From contig JAFBAL010000042.1 in assembly GCA_019247845.1 (NCBI GenBank), forward strand, positions 62,001 to 126,000: a stretch of 64,000 nt of DNA. Direction: 5' to 3'. Shown one piece after another: positions 1-9,059 of the stretch. How positions within the stretch are numbered: position 1 is the stretch's first letter; each line of letters begins with the position of its first letter. The stretch comes from Alphaproteobacteria bacterium. Lineage in GTDB: Bacteria > Pseudomonadota > Alphaproteobacteria > Micropepsales > Micropepsaceae. Below the pieces are notes generated by a model, which did no database searches, was not told the origin of the DNA, and was given only the letters and a program-made list of their open reading frames with translations. Made by a program: the position numbers and the translations under genes.

Positions 1-124
1 CGAACCACTTCTTCGCGCCCCACAAGCCGGTGAGATCCTGAAGGGCCGGAGCCGCGGCTTGCTCCTGACCGGCGACGGGCGCGGCGGACAGGACGGCAAT
101 CGCCACCAAACAGCGCAAACGCAT
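1..124 (-). CDS. 5' part of a secreted or periplasmic protein, function unknown
   Basis: Only the first 41 codons lie in the window; the gene runs off the left edge. The start is the ATG read leftwards from 124. The product begins with a typical signal peptide: a basic start (MRLR), a short hydrophobic stretch, then an Ala-rich cleavage region ending near APVAG. The mature part begins with a Gln/Ala-rich stretch and a DLTGLWG segment. This is too little to assign a family. The gap of 66 bp to the AraC regulator on the same strand leaves co-transcription possible. Confidence 0.6.
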   Translation of the reverse strand, partial: MRLRCLVAIAVLSAAPVAGQEQAAAPALQDLTGLWGAKKWF

Positions 125-190
125 CGTCGCTCCACTCCAGCCTTGCCGGGCGCAGTGTTGCCGCGGCCTCGCTCGCCGTCTTGTAGGAAA

Positions 191-976
191 TTAGCGCAAG
201 TTGCGGCGGTAGCGTCCGGGACTGACGCCGAACGCGGCACGGAATTCCGACGTCATGTGCGGCTGGTCGCAATAGCCGAACTCGGCGGCGAGGGCGGCGA
301 GAGGCTCCCTGCCGTGCCGCAGCGCCAGGCTCAGCCTGGTCAGGCGCCGCAAGCGCTGGAACGCGCCCAGCGACATCCCGGTCCTGGCACGAAAGGACTG
401 CGCGACGCGGACCGGATGGTGGTCCGCGATCCGGGACATCTCGTCCAGGCTCCAGCGGCGATAGGGCTCGTCGGAAATCGCCTCGACCACGCGGCCGATC
501 CATGCGCCGCGATCCGGCCGGCGCGGCTTCGCGGGACGAAGGTCGCCCAGGATTTCGGCCGCGAGCGAGGCCAGCGCAAGCTCTTCGCGCGAGTCCGCCG
601 CAAGCTCGAAGGCCAGCTTCTCCGCCGCGATCCGCACCGGCGCCGAGCACATCCCCTCGACGTCCGGCCCGGGCTCGCCTTCGGGCGAATGCAGGTTGAC
701 GCAGACGGCGCCGCGCGATCCGAAGCGGTCGTAATGCGCTTCGCCCGCGTGATGGGTGAAGACGCAACCGCTCGAGCGTTCCCGCGAACGTCTGCCTTCG
801 TGCTCGGAAAAGCCGCCTGCGAGGACGAGACAGACATAGTCGTTCGCATGCTTGTGCGGCGGGATCCGGTCGTGAGAGCGATGCGCGGTGAGGGTCAACA
901 GCCGGCCCGAGGCGGTGCGCGCGGCGACCACGTCATAGGTTACGCCGAAATCGAGCGTGTGGGCGTCATCCCCCAT
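191..976 (-). CDS. AraC-family transcriptional regulator
   Basis: The protein is about 261 aa. Its N-terminal half contains a cupin-like PPHKHANDYVCLVL segment typical of AraC sensor domains. The C-terminal ~100 residues carry two helix-turn-helix motifs: WSLDEMSRIADHHPVRVAQSF, then the conserved second one with LAAEFGYCDQPHMTSEFRAAFGVSPGRYRR. I place the start at the ATG at 976 (MGDDAHTLDFG). The 30 upstream in-frame codons are Arg/Ala/Cys-rich and look non-coding. The gene is divergent from the GMC oxidoreductase at 1130, with a good promoter in the shared gap, so that gene is a likely target. The ligand is unknown. Confidence 0.85.
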   Translation of the reverse strand: MGDDAHTLDFGVTYDVVAARTASGRLLTLTAHRSHDRIPPHKHANDYVCLVLAGGFSEHEGRRSRERSSGCVFTHHAGEAHYDRFGSRGAVCVNLHSPEGEPGPDVEGMCSAPVRIAAEKLAFELAADSREELALASLAAEILGDLRPAKPRRPDRGAWIGRVVEAISDEPYRRWSLDEMSRIADHHPVRVAQSFRARTGMSLGAFQRLRRLTRLSLALRHGREPLAALAAEFGYCDQPHMTSEFRAAFGVSPGRYRRNLR

Positions 977-1075
977 GCACGCGAAGGATAGTGACCGCGG
1001 CGCGAAGGGACAAGCGGCGCCGCAAGCCGATGCGTTTCGCGAGCGCCGGCCGCGGACGACCGTCAAAATTCAAGG

Positions 1076-1103
1076 TTGACGTCGTCATTATTCGACCTAA
1101 GAT
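1076..1103 (+). promoter_or_regulatory. Putative sigma70-type promoter of the GMC oxidoreductase gene
   Basis: TTGACG at 1076-1081 and TAAGAT at 1098-1103 are separated by 16 bp. The -10 element ends 27 bp before the ATG at 1130. The spacer contains GTCG...CGAC half-sites (1081-1084 and 1093-1096) that could be part of an operator for the divergent AraC protein. This is judged by eye. Confidence 0.45.
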
Positions 1104-1129
1104 GGTATCGGGCTTTCGGAGCGAGGGGC

Positions 1130-2620
1130 ATGATCAGGAACGGAAAAGACATCCCCGACGGCACCGTCATCGAGACGCAGGTCTGTATCGTCGGGTCCGG
1201 GCCCGCGGGCATCACCGCGGCGTGGTACCTGCAGAAGGCGGGGATAAAAGTGACGCTGATCGAGGGCAGCCGCGATTTCCGCGATACAAACTACATTCCG
1301 GAAGCGAGCTGGCCGGACAAGGAGCTGCTCTACAACGGCACCGCCGACGGCCTGTTCGCCACCAACGAGCGCGACTTCCTCATTCGGCCCTATGCCTACA
1401 ACACCAGTCCCTCGGAGCGCGAGCGCGTCTTCGGCGGCACGTCCACGCATTGGGGCGGCCAGTCCCGTCCGCTCGATCCGGTCACCTTCGAGAAACGGGC
1501 GTATTTTCCCGGCTGGCCCATCAACCGCCAGGACCTCGATCCGTATTATGCGAAGGCGGCCGCGCTGTGCCTGCTCGATCCCGATTTCAGCGCCGAGCAT
1601 TGGGCGGAGGTCCTCGACTCCGACGCGCCGCATCTCGACGGCTTCGACACCGAGATGTACCAGTTCATCGGCCCGAACTATAAGGTCTTCTCGACAAGGC
1701 CGTTCGAAGGGCCCGGCGGGATAACGATCGGCGAGAGCGCGGCCGACGTCATCCTGAACGCCAGCCTGCTCGAGATGAATCACGCGCAGGGCGTCGTGGA
1801 CTCGCTGCGCGTCGCCAGCATGGACGACCGGTCGAAAAAGGCGACGGAGTTCACCATCAAGGCCGGGATCGTCGTGCTGGCCTGCGGCGCGGTCGCGAAC
1901 GCCCAGCAGATGCTGCTGTCGAACGTCGGCAACGAATACGACCAGGTCGGCCGCTACTTCATCGGCCATCCGATCGCGCAATACGGCAATACGATCGTCA
2001 GTATCGACGGAACATACCTCACTCCTTCCGAAAAGCGCTTCATGGACGGCGATACCCTCGCCGGATCGCGCAGCGGCGGCGCCTGGGTCGGAAAGAGCGG
2101 CGAGACCGTCGAGGGCAGGTTCTCCCCCAACGCCGAGCAGCAGCGGGCGCTGGGGATCGGCAGCTGCTGGTTCTGGGCCTATAACGGCCAATACTATTTC
2201 GAGCTCGCGCCCGATCCCGACAGCCGCGTCACGCTCGCCGACACGCTGGACCCCGTCTTCGGCCAGCGCCAGACCAGGATCACCTGGAAGCTCAGCGACC
2301 GGGACGAAGAGACCTACAACCAGACGACCAGGCTGTTCACGCAAGCCGTCGCCAAGCGCCACGCGACGGTCACGGTCGCGTCGTGGGATTTCCTGAAAAG
2401 CAAGCTGATGGTGAACGGGCACCATATCGGCATCACGCGCATGTCGGACGATCCCAAACAGGGCGTCGTCGACAAGAACCTCAAGGTGCATTCCCTCCAC
2501 AATCTCTACGTCGCGGGGTCCTCGGTGTTCCCGACGGCCGGGATCTCCAACCCGACCTTCACGATCATCACCCTTTCGATCCGCCTGGCCGAGCATCTGA
2601 TCGCGGCCCTGGCGGCGTAG
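1130..2620 (+). CDS. GMC-family FAD-dependent oxidoreductase
   Basis: The protein is 496 aa. A Rossmann FAD-binding motif (IVGSGPAGITAAW) sits at residues ~20-32. The GMC C-terminal signature (NLYVAGSSVFPTAGISNPT) lies near residue 465. Members oxidise alcohols, sugars or sterols using FAD; the substrate cannot be read from sequence. The start is the ATG at 1130, preceded by a GGAGCGAGGGG ribosome-binding site; an in-frame TTG at 1076 lies inside the promoter. No signal peptide or Tat motif is visible. The 3' end overlaps the convergent SGNH hydrolase gene by 53 bp. Confidence 0.85.
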   Translation: MIRNGKDIPDGTVIETQVCIVGSGPAGITAAWYLQKAGIKVTLIEGSRDFRDTNYIPEASWPDKELLYNGTADGLFATNERDFLIRPYAYNTSPSERERVFGGTSTHWGGQSRPLDPVTFEKRAYFPGWPINRQDLDPYYAKAAALCLLDPDFSAEHWAEVLDSDAPHLDGFDTEMYQFIGPNYKVFSTRPFEGPGGITIGESAADVILNASLLEMNHAQGVVDSLRVASMDDRSKKATEFTIKAGIVVLACGAVANAQQMLLSNVGNEYDQVGRYFIGHPIAQYGNTIVSIDGTYLTPSEKRFMDGDTLAGSRSGGAWVGKSGETVEGRFSPNAEQQRALGIGSCWFWAYNGQYYFELAPDPDSRVTLADTLDPVFGQRQTRITWKLSDRDEETYNQTTRLFTQAVAKRHATVTVASWDFLKSKLMVNGHHIGITRMSDDPKQGVVDKNLKVHSLHNLYVAGSSVFPTAGISNPTFTIITLSIRLAEHLIAALAA

Positions 2621-3257
2621 CGCCGCCCCCGACCAGCCTGAGCACGTCCGGCAGGATGCGGCCGACGATGAGCTTCACGCCGGCCGGGTTGGGGTGGATG
2701 CCGTCGGCCTGGTTGAGCTTCGGGTTCAGCGCCACGCCGTCGAGGATGAAGGGATAGAACGGCACGCCGTATTGCCTGGCGAGCTTTGGATAGATCGCGT
2801 CGAACTGCGCGGCGTATTCCGGGCCCAGGTTGCGCGGCGCGCGCATGCCGCACAGAAGCACCGCGACGTGCGCCGCCTTCAGCTTGGCGAGGATGGCCGC
2901 CAGGTTCTTCTCGGTCTGGGCCGGCGACAGCCCGCGCAATGCGTCGTTCGAGCCGAGCTCGACGATGGCCGCCTTCGGGTTGTCGGCCAGCGACCAGTCG
3001 AGCCGCGAAAGCCCGTCCGCGGAGGTGTCGCCCGAGACGCCGGCATTGACGATCGTCGCCTGCACCCCGGCCGCCTTGAGCCTGTCCTGCAGCACGGCGG
3101 TGAACTCGGTCCCCGGCGGCAGTCCGTAGCCCTGGGTCAGGCTGGTGCCCAAGGCCAGCACCTTGATCGGCGCGGCGGCGGCCGGCAGCTCCGAGGCCAT
3201 CAGCGCGGCCGTAACCGCAAGCACAACCCGGGCGAGCTTGAAAGCCACGATTTTCAT
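2568..3257 (-). CDS. SGNH-hydrolase (TesA-like arylesterase/lysophospholipase), secreted
   Basis: The protein is 229 aa. An N-terminal signal peptide (MKIVAFKLARVVLAVTAAL..., Ala-rich cleavage region) precedes SGNH blocks I, III and V: LGTSLTQGYG with the catalytic Ser, ELGSND, and DGIHPN with the Asp-His pair. Block I reads G-T-S-L rather than G-D-S-L. Family enzymes hydrolyse esters or thioesters in the periplasm. I take the ATG at 3257; an alternative lies eight codons upstream. The gene is divergent from a YbbA/YbbP-type ABC exporter, the same arrangement as tesA-ybbA-ybbP in E. coli. Its tail overlaps the GMC gene. Confidence 0.85.
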   Translation of the reverse strand: MKIVAFKLARVVLAVTAALMASELPAAAAPIKVLALGTSLTQGYGLPPGTEFTAVLQDRLKAAGVQATIVNAGVSGDTSADGLSRLDWSLADNPKAAIVELGSNDALRGLSPAQTEKNLAAILAKLKAAHVAVLLCGMRAPRNLGPEYAAQFDAIYPKLARQYGVPFYPFILDGVALNPKLNQADGIHPNPAGVKLIVGRILPDVLRLVGGGATPPGPRSDARPGGSKG

Positions 3258-3303
3258 GCCATATCGCCTTGAGTGCGCCACAGCCTAGCACGAGAATCCT
3301 GCC

Positions 3304-4023
3304 ATGCAGCGTTCGGCGATCGACCTTCAAGACATCCGCTTGGCGCTGCCCAGCGCCGCGGGACTGGTGAACATCCTCAACGGCGTTTCCCTCAAGGTGG
3401 ATCCGGGCGAGTCCGTCGCGCTGCTCGGCCCCTCGGGCTCCGGCAAGTCGTCGCTCCTGATGATCGCGGCCGGCCTCGAGGCCGCCACCTCGGGCCGCGT
3501 CACCATCGCGGGCGAGGACATCACGCGGCGCTCCGAGGATGGATTGGCGCGCTTCCGCCGCGGCCGCATCGGCATCGTGTTCCAGTCCTTCCATCTGATC
3601 CCGACGATGACGGCGTTGGAGAACGTCGCGGTGCCGCTGGAGCTGACGGGCCGCCGCGACGCCTTCGGCTGCGCCAGGACCGCGCTCGACGCCGTAGGCC
3701 TGGGCGCCCGCGCCGAGCACTACCCCAGCCAGCTTTCCGGCGGCGAGCAGCAGCGCGTGGCGCTGGCCCGCGCCGTGGCCGGCGAGCCGCAGCTGCTCTT
3801 CGCCGACGAGCCGACCGGCAATCTCGACGGCGCGACCGGAAGCGAGATCGCCGATCTCATCTTCGCTCTCCATCGAAGAGCGAACACGACCTTGTTCCTG
3901 GTCACGCATGAAGAGGCCCTGGCGCGGCGCTGCGGCCGTATCGTGCGGCTGATGGACGGCCGCATCGCCGCCGATAGCCGTGCAGCTGCCGGCAATCCGG
4001 TCGCTACCGATAGCCGCGCATGA
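3304..4023 (+). CDS. ABC transporter ATP-binding protein (YbbA/LolD-like)
   Basis: The protein is 239 aa, the usual size for a stand-alone LolD/YbbA ATPase. It has Walker A (GPSGSGKSS, residues 42-50), a Q-loop (VFQSF), the signature LSGGEQQR, Walker B with D-loop (LLFADEPTGNLDG) and the switch His (VTHEE). It overlaps the permease gene by 4 bp (ATGA), so the two form one transporter. The family moves lipoproteins or lipids, or acts as a mechanotransmitter. The neighbouring TesA-like hydrolase suggests a lipid-related role. Confidence 0.9.
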   Translation: MQRSAIDLQDIRLALPSAAGLVNILNGVSLKVDPGESVALLGPSGSGKSSLLMIAAGLEAATSGRVTIAGEDITRRSEDGLARFRRGRIGIVFQSFHLIPTMTALENVAVPLELTGRRDAFGCARTALDAVGLGARAEHYPSQLSGGEQQRVALARAVAGEPQLLFADEPTGNLDGATGSEIADLIFALHRRANTTLFLVTHEEALARRCGRIVRLMDGRIAADSRAAAGNPVATDSRA

Positions 4024-6548
4024 ACCTCGCCCTCGCGTTCCGCCTGGCGCGCCGCGAGCTGCGCAGCGGCCTTTCCGGGTTCCGCATCTTCGTCGCCTCG
4101 CTGGTCCTGGGCGTGATGGCGATCGCCGCCGTCGGGTCGCTCTCGGAAAGCTTCCTGGCGGGCATGTCCGAGCAGGGGCGCATCCTGCTCGGCGGCGACG
4201 CGATGGTCGATCTCGTGCACCGCCAGACGACGCCGGCCGAGAACGCCTTCCTGGCGCGCTATGGCCGGGTCAGCGAGACGGCGTCGATGCGCGCCATGGC
4301 CTATGCCGTCCGCGGCGGCAGGGAAGACGAGCGCCAGCTCATCGAGCTGAAGGCGCGGGACGCGTCCTATCCGCTCTACGGACGCCTGCGGCTCACGCCC
4401 GACATCGCGCTCGGCGATGCGTTCAGATGCGATGCCAAGATCTGCGGCGCGGTCGTCGAAGGAACGCTTCTGGACCGCCTGCATGTCGCGCGCGGCAGCC
4501 TCATCCGCGTGGGCACGCAGGACTTCCGCATCAACGCGGTCATCGAAGACGAGCCCGACCGCATCGCCGGCGGCTTCAGCCTCGGGCCGCATCTGATGAT
4601 CTCGCAGGAGGCGCTGAAGCGTACCGGCCTGGTCACCCTGGGCAGCCTCATCGAATACGCCTATCGCATCGCGGCGCCGGGGTCGTTCTCGGTCGACGAC
4701 TTCCGCAAGGCGGCGGCGAAGAGCTTCCCCGATGCGGGGTGGGAGATCCGCACGCGCGAGAACCCGGCGCCGGGCACGCGCAGCTTCCTCGATCAGGTCA
4801 CGATGTTCCTGACCCTGGCCGGGCTCACCGTCCTGGCGATCGGCGGCGTCGGCGCCGGCCAGGCGATCTCGGCCTTCCTCGACCGCAAGCGCGCGGAGAT
4901 CGCGGTCTTCAAGAGCCTGGGCGCGGACGGCGCGCTGATCTTCGCGGCTTTCTTCATCCAGATCATGATCATCGCGGGCGTGGCGGTCGCGGTGGGCGTG
5001 GCGGGCGGCGCTGCGGTGCCGTTCGCCATCGAGCGGCTCTATGGCGCGAGCCTGCCGATCCCAGCCGCGTTCGCGGTCTATTCCAAACCTTTGGTCCTGG
5101 CCGCGACGTTCGGCTTGCTGGCCGCGGCCGCCTTCGCGATCCCGCCGCTGGCGCGGGCCAGAGCGATCACGCCGGCCGGGCTGTTCCGCGACATCGTGGA
5201 TCCGAGCCGCGCCCGGGTCGGCTGGCCCTATCTCGCCGCCGCAGCGGCGGCGGGCATCGCGGTCCTGCTGCTCGCGCTGGCGATCGCGCCGTCGAAGCTT
5301 TTCGCCGCCGAGTTCCTGATCGGCGTCGCCGGCGGCCTGGCGGTCTTGCGCCTTGTCGCCGGAGGATTGCGCCGGGGGATCGCGCGGCTGCCGCATGTTT
5401 CGAATACCAATCTGCGGCTCGCGCTCGCCAATCTGGTGCGGCCGGGGGCGGGAACCGCGGGCGTCGTCACGGCGCTCGGCCTGGGCCTGACCCTGCTCGC
5501 CACCATCGCGCTGCTCGGCCGCACCATCACCGCGCAGGTCCATGACGAGCTGCCCGAAAGCGCCCCCAGCTTCTTCTTCATCGACATCCAGTCCGGCCAG
5601 GGCGCCGCGTTCGACCGCGTCGTATCCCGCTTCCGTTCGGCGGAAGATTACCGCCGCACGCCAATGATCCGTGGACGGATCGTTTCGTTAAAAGGCGTCG
5701 CGGCGCGCGACGTCAAGGTGCCGAGCGGCTATCGCTGGGTGCTCAGCGGAGACCGCGGCATCACTTATGCGGCGGCGATGCCGAAGGACGCGCATGTCGT
5801 CCAAGGCAAGTGGTGGGACGCGTCCTATCGCGGCCCCACCCTGATCTCGCTCGACGCCGACGTGGCGCAAGGCCTGGGGCTCAGGATCGGCGACACGATC
5901 GGCCTCAACGTCCTGGGACGCGAGCTCGACGGCCGCATCGCGAACCTGCGCGAAGTGCATTTCAGCAACGGGCGGCAGAACTTCGTCCTCATCCTGTCGC
6001 CGGGCGTGATCGACAAGGCGCCGCACAGCTTCCTCGCCACCGTGCGCGTCGCGCCCAAGGACGAAGAGCCCCTCTATCGCGCCGTCACCGACGCGTTCCC
6101 CAGCGTCTCGGCGGTGCGCGTGAAGGACGCCATCGCCCAGGTGAGCGCGATGCTGCAGCAGTTGAGCATCGGCGTCGGCGCCGCAGGACTCGTCACCATC
6201 CTGGCGGGGCTCCTGGTGCTGGCCGGCGCCATCGCCGCCGGCCAGCGCGCGCGGCTTGCGGCCGCCACGGTCCTGAAGGTCCTGGGCGCCACGCGGGGCA
6301 GGATCTTCGCGGTCTACGCGATCGAATACGCCCTGCTGGGCATCGTCTCCGGCGTGCTGGCGATCGGCATCGGGACGGCAGCGGCCTGGGTCATCGCGCG
6401 CAACGTCTTCGGATTGCCGTTCGTCTTCGACACCGCCGCGGCCTTCCTGACCGTGGCGGGCGGCGGCGCGGCGACGATGGTCATGGGCCTCGCCGGCTCC
6501 TGGCAGGCGCTGACCGAGCGCCCGGCGCGCCGCCTGCGCGAGCAATAG
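4020..6548 (+). CDS. FtsX-like ABC permease (YbbP-like)
   Basis: The protein is 842 aa, the long two-unit FtsX permease type. One transmembrane segment lies near residues 20-40, followed by a large periplasmic domain. A first FtsX core follows (about residues 260-370: VTMFLTLAGLTVLAIGGVGAGQ..., then GGAAVPFAIERLYG). A second one fills the C-terminus (about 715-835: GAAGLVTILAGLLVLAGAIA..., EYALLGIVSG). The start overlaps the ATPase stop. The stop at 6546-6548 abuts the broken end of the enolase-superfamily remnant on the other strand. Confidence 0.88.
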   Translation: MNLALAFRLARRELRSGLSGFRIFVASLVLGVMAIAAVGSLSESFLAGMSEQGRILLGGDAMVDLVHRQTTPAENAFLARYGRVSETASMRAMAYAVRGGREDERQLIELKARDASYPLYGRLRLTPDIALGDAFRCDAKICGAVVEGTLLDRLHVARGSLIRVGTQDFRINAVIEDEPDRIAGGFSLGPHLMISQEALKRTGLVTLGSLIEYAYRIAAPGSFSVDDFRKAAAKSFPDAGWEIRTRENPAPGTRSFLDQVTMFLTLAGLTVLAIGGVGAGQAISAFLDRKRAEIAVFKSLGADGALIFAAFFIQIMIIAGVAVAVGVAGGAAVPFAIERLYGASLPIPAAFAVYSKPLVLAATFGLLAAAAFAIPPLARARAITPAGLFRDIVDPSRARVGWPYLAAAAAAGIAVLLLALAIAPSKLFAAEFLIGVAGGLAVLRLVAGGLRRGIARLPHVSNTNLRLALANLVRPGAGTAGVVTALGLGLTLLATIALLGRTITAQVHDELPESAPSFFFIDIQSGQGAAFDRVVSRFRSAEDYRRTPMIRGRIVSLKGVAARDVKVPSGYRWVLSGDRGITYAAAMPKDAHVVQGKWWDASYRGPTLISLDADVAQGLGLRIGDTIGLNVLGRELDGRIANLREVHFSNGRQNFVLILSPGVIDKAPHSFLATVRVAPKDEEPLYRAVTDAFPSVSAVRVKDAIAQVSAMLQQLSIGVGAAGLVTILAGLLVLAGAIAAGQRARLAAATVLKVLGATRGRIFAVYAIEYALLGIVSGVLAIGIGTAAAWVIARNVFGLPFVFDTAAAFLTVAGGGAATMVMGLAGSWQALTERPARRLREQ

Positions 6549-7172
6549 GCGCGCTCGACCGCGCGGTTTCCCTCCTTGCGCGTATAGGCGCCGTTGGCGT
6601 CCACGAAGAGCGTCGCGTCGCCGATGGCGCGCTTGGCGGCTTCGACGCGCGCAAGGTCGCGCTGCGGCTCGCGGCCGATCTTCATCTTGACCCACCGGCA
6701 TCTATCGGCCGCCCAGCCGCCGAGCCGGTCGCGCAGCCGCGCATCGTCGTAAGACGCGAACCCGCCGCTGCCATAGACGGGCACGCGCTCGCGCGCCGGT
6801 CCCAGCGGCATCGCCAGCGCGACGCCGAAATGCTTCGCCTTCAGGCCCCACAGCGCCACGTCGACGGCCGAGATCGCACAGGCCGCGATGCGGGCCGGCC
6901 GATGTTGCGCACCGCCACGCCCATCGCCTGCCAAAGCGCCTCGATGGCGAGCGCGTCCTTCGCCATGATCGTCTTCGACGCGTGCCGGCGATCAGCGCCG
7001 CGGCGGCGGCATCGCAATAGGCATAGCCGAAGCCCGTCCTGCCGCCGGCCCCGACCTCGGCCGCCACCAGGATGGTGCCGTCCCAGGCGATGGTGCCGTC
7101 GGACTCGGGCGCGTCGGTCGGGATCGTATAGGCGGCTGCCGCGACGCGGGTGATGGGCAGGCCCGCGCTCAC
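6549..7172 (-). pseudogene. Enolase-superfamily (mandelate racemase/muconate lactonising type) remnant
   Basis: The gene reads leftwards from a GTG at 7172, two bp after the stop of the TPP enzyme, so it was probably its operon partner. Homology runs through three frames. SAGLPITRVAAAAYTIPTD... to ALIAGT is followed by a shift near 6985-6995, then TIMAKDALAIEALWQAMGVAVRNIGRP. A second shift near 6900-6905 leads into ARIAACAISAVDVALWGLKAKHFG through VDANGAYTRKE. Each shift is consistent with one lost base. The KxK motif (WVKMKIG) and the first metal Asp (VDANGAY) remain. The rest of the barrel is missing: homology stops at the permease end near 6550. It cannot make a functional enzyme. Confidence 0.75.
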
Positions 7173-7174
7173 GG

Positions 7175-8932
7175 TCAGACCAGTTCGCGCACTTTGTCCG
7201 ACAGAACGGTCAGCGCGATCTTGCCGCCTTTCGGCGTGCCTTTGGCCAGGGCTTCCGCGAAATGCAGCGCTTGGCGGGCCTCGATCTTTGGCGGCAGCGG
7301 CGGCTCGTTGGGATCGACCGTCGCTTCGATCAGCACCGGCCCCGGCGCCGCGAGCGCCGCGCGCAAGGTCTCGGCGCAGCTCTTCGCGTCGGCGATGCGG
7401 AACGATTGAAGCCCGAAGCCCTGCGCCACGGCCGCGAAATCGATCGGCTGCAGCTCGCAGACATATTCGGGGTTGCCCAAGAACACCATCTGCTCCCATT
7501 TGATCTGGCCGAGCACGTTGTTCTTGATGACGACGATCTTCACGTTCAGCCCGTATTTGACCAGCGTCGCCATCTCGCCCATCAGCATGGTGAGCCCGCC
7601 GTCGCCGATGAAGCAGATCACCTGGCGCTCGGGATAGGCGATGGCCGCGGCCACGGCGTAAGGCAGGCCGCAGGCCATGGTGGCGAGATTGCCCGAGCAC
7701 GAGAACTTCATGCTGCCGCGCATCTTCAAATAGCGCGCCGCCCAGGTGGTGATGGTGCCGGAATCGGTCGCGACGATCGCATCGTCCTCGAGCAGCTTGT
7801 TCAGCTCGTGCGCGACCACCTGCGGGCGCATCGGCGCGTCGTCGCGCGTGCCGCGTTCCTCGAGCAGCGCGTTCCATTCCTTCATGCCCTTCTGCGCCGC
7901 TTCCAGGAAGCTGCGTTCCTCGTGCATGTCGAGCTTGGGCAGCAGCGCGTCCAGCACCGCCGCCGCGTCGCCGACCAGCGGACACTCGACCGGCGCGCGC
8001 AAGCCGATGCGCTTGGGATCGTGATCGATCTGGATCACGCGCGCCTGGCCGGGCTTGGGATAGTATTCGATATAGGGAAACGAGCTTCCGACGATCACGA
8101 GCGCGTCGCAGTCCTCCATCGCCTCTTGGGAAGGCCGCGTGCCCAGAAGCCCGATGCCGCCGGTCGTATAGGGGCTGTCGTCGGGCAGCGCGCCCTTGCC
8201 CAGCAGCGCCTTCACCACGGGCGCGCCCAGACGCTCGGCGGCAGCGGCGAGCTGCGTGCCCGCATGCAGCGCGCCCTGGCCGGCCAGGATGACGGGCTTC
8301 TTCGCGCCGTTCAGGATCTCGGCGGCCAGCTCGAGCTTGTCCGCCGAGGGAAGCGAATGCTGGCGGCCCATGATGTCCGAGACGTGATGCTTCAGGTTGC
8401 GCGGCGTGCGCAGATCCTTCGAGACCTTCTCGTCCTGCACGTCGACCGGAATGGTGACGTGCGCCACGCCGCGATAGGCGAGCGCGGTACGGGCGGCCAG
8501 TGCCACGACGTTCTCGGTATGGGCCGCGCCCATGATGCGCGAATTGTAGACGGTGACGTCCATATAGAGCTTGTCGAGCTCGACGTCCTGCTGCGTGAAG
8601 GTGTGGAGCAGGTCGTGGAACTGAAGCCCGGTGACGGCCAGCACCGGAACCTGGTCTAGCTTGGCGTCGTAGAGTCCGTTCAGCAGGTGTATGCCGCCAG
8701 GCCCCGAGGTGGCGATGCAGACGCCGAGCTTGCCGGTCCATTTCGCATAGCCGCAGGCGGCAAACGCCGCGGCCTCCTCGTGGCGCACCTGGATGAAGCG
8801 GATGTCATCCTTGCGCCGCCGCAGCGACTCGATGAGGCCGTTGATGCCGTCGCCCGGGATGCCGAAGACGGTATCGACGCCCCAATCGATCAGGGTGCCG
8901 ACCAGAACGTCGCCTGCGGTCATCGAAGCCAT
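7175..8932 (-). CDS. Thiamine-diphosphate enzyme, pyruvate oxidase/dehydrogenase (quinone) type
   Basis: The protein is 585 aa, full length for the PoxB/acetolactate-synthase fold. The PYR domain has the cofactor-activating Glu in RHEEAAAFAACGYAKWTG (about residue 50). A middle domain follows (LELAAEILNGAKKPVILAGQG). The PP domain carries the TPP/Mg motif GDGGLTMLMGEMATL with a closing NN about 25 residues on. It probably decarboxylates pyruvate or a related 2-oxo acid; PoxB itself feeds electrons to quinone. The start at 8932 follows an AAGGAAC ribosome-binding site; longer in-frame starts run through the promoter. An EcfG-like promoter lies about 53 bp upstream. Confidence 0.85.
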   Translation of the reverse strand: MASMTAGDVLVGTLIDWGVDTVFGIPGDGINGLIESLRRRKDDIRFIQVRHEEAAAFAACGYAKWTGKLGVCIATSGPGGIHLLNGLYDAKLDQVPVLAVTGLQFHDLLHTFTQQDVELDKLYMDVTVYNSRIMGAAHTENVVALAARTALAYRGVAHVTIPVDVQDEKVSKDLRTPRNLKHHVSDIMGRQHSLPSADKLELAAEILNGAKKPVILAGQGALHAGTQLAAAAERLGAPVVKALLGKGALPDDSPYTTGGIGLLGTRPSQEAMEDCDALVIVGSSFPYIEYYPKPGQARVIQIDHDPKRIGLRAPVECPLVGDAAAVLDALLPKLDMHEERSFLEAAQKGMKEWNALLEERGTRDDAPMRPQVVAHELNKLLEDDAIVATDSGTITTWAARYLKMRGSMKFSCSGNLATMACGLPYAVAAAIAYPERQVICFIGDGGLTMLMGEMATLVKYGLNVKIVVIKNNVLGQIKWEQMVFLGNPEYVCELQPIDFAAVAQGFGLQSFRIADAKSCAETLRAALAAPGPVLIEATVDPNEPPLPPKIEARQALHFAEALAKGTPKGGKIALTVLSDKVRELV

Positions 8933-8984
8933 GGGAGGTTCCTTGGAGAATTGCGGCGCGCTCTCGCGTCGTAACCGTTGAGGT

Positions 8985-9009
8985 AACCGGTGAAAAACCG
9001 AATCGTTCC
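8985..9009 (-). promoter_or_regulatory. EcfG-like general-stress promoter of the TPP enzyme gene
   Basis: Read on the minus strand: GGAAC (9009-9005), 16 bp, GGTT (8988-8985). The alphaproteobacterial EcfG consensus is GGAAC-N16/17-CGTT, so there is one mismatch in the -10. The predicted transcript start lies about 45 bp before the ATG at 8932. Confidence 0.5.
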
Positions 9010-9026
9010 GATGAAATCGGCCCCGC

Positions 9027-9051
9027 GGAACATGTCGTCGCGCCCCGCGTT
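9027..9051 (+). promoter_or_regulatory. EcfG-like general-stress promoter of the rhodopsin-transducer family gene
   Basis: GGAAC (9027-9031), 16 bp, CGTT (9048-9051) is a perfect match to the EcfG consensus. The ATG at 9060 lies only 8 bp after the -10 element, so the transcript would be leaderless or nearly so. Confidence 0.55.
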
Positions 9052-9059
9052 CGCCTTCC

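Noticed and set aside
3720..5543. 607-codon antisense frame under the ABC exporter genes
   Set aside because: It is dominated by Arg, Asp, Gln and Gly and lies opposite intact Walker and FtsX motifs; no plausible start or ribosome-binding site.
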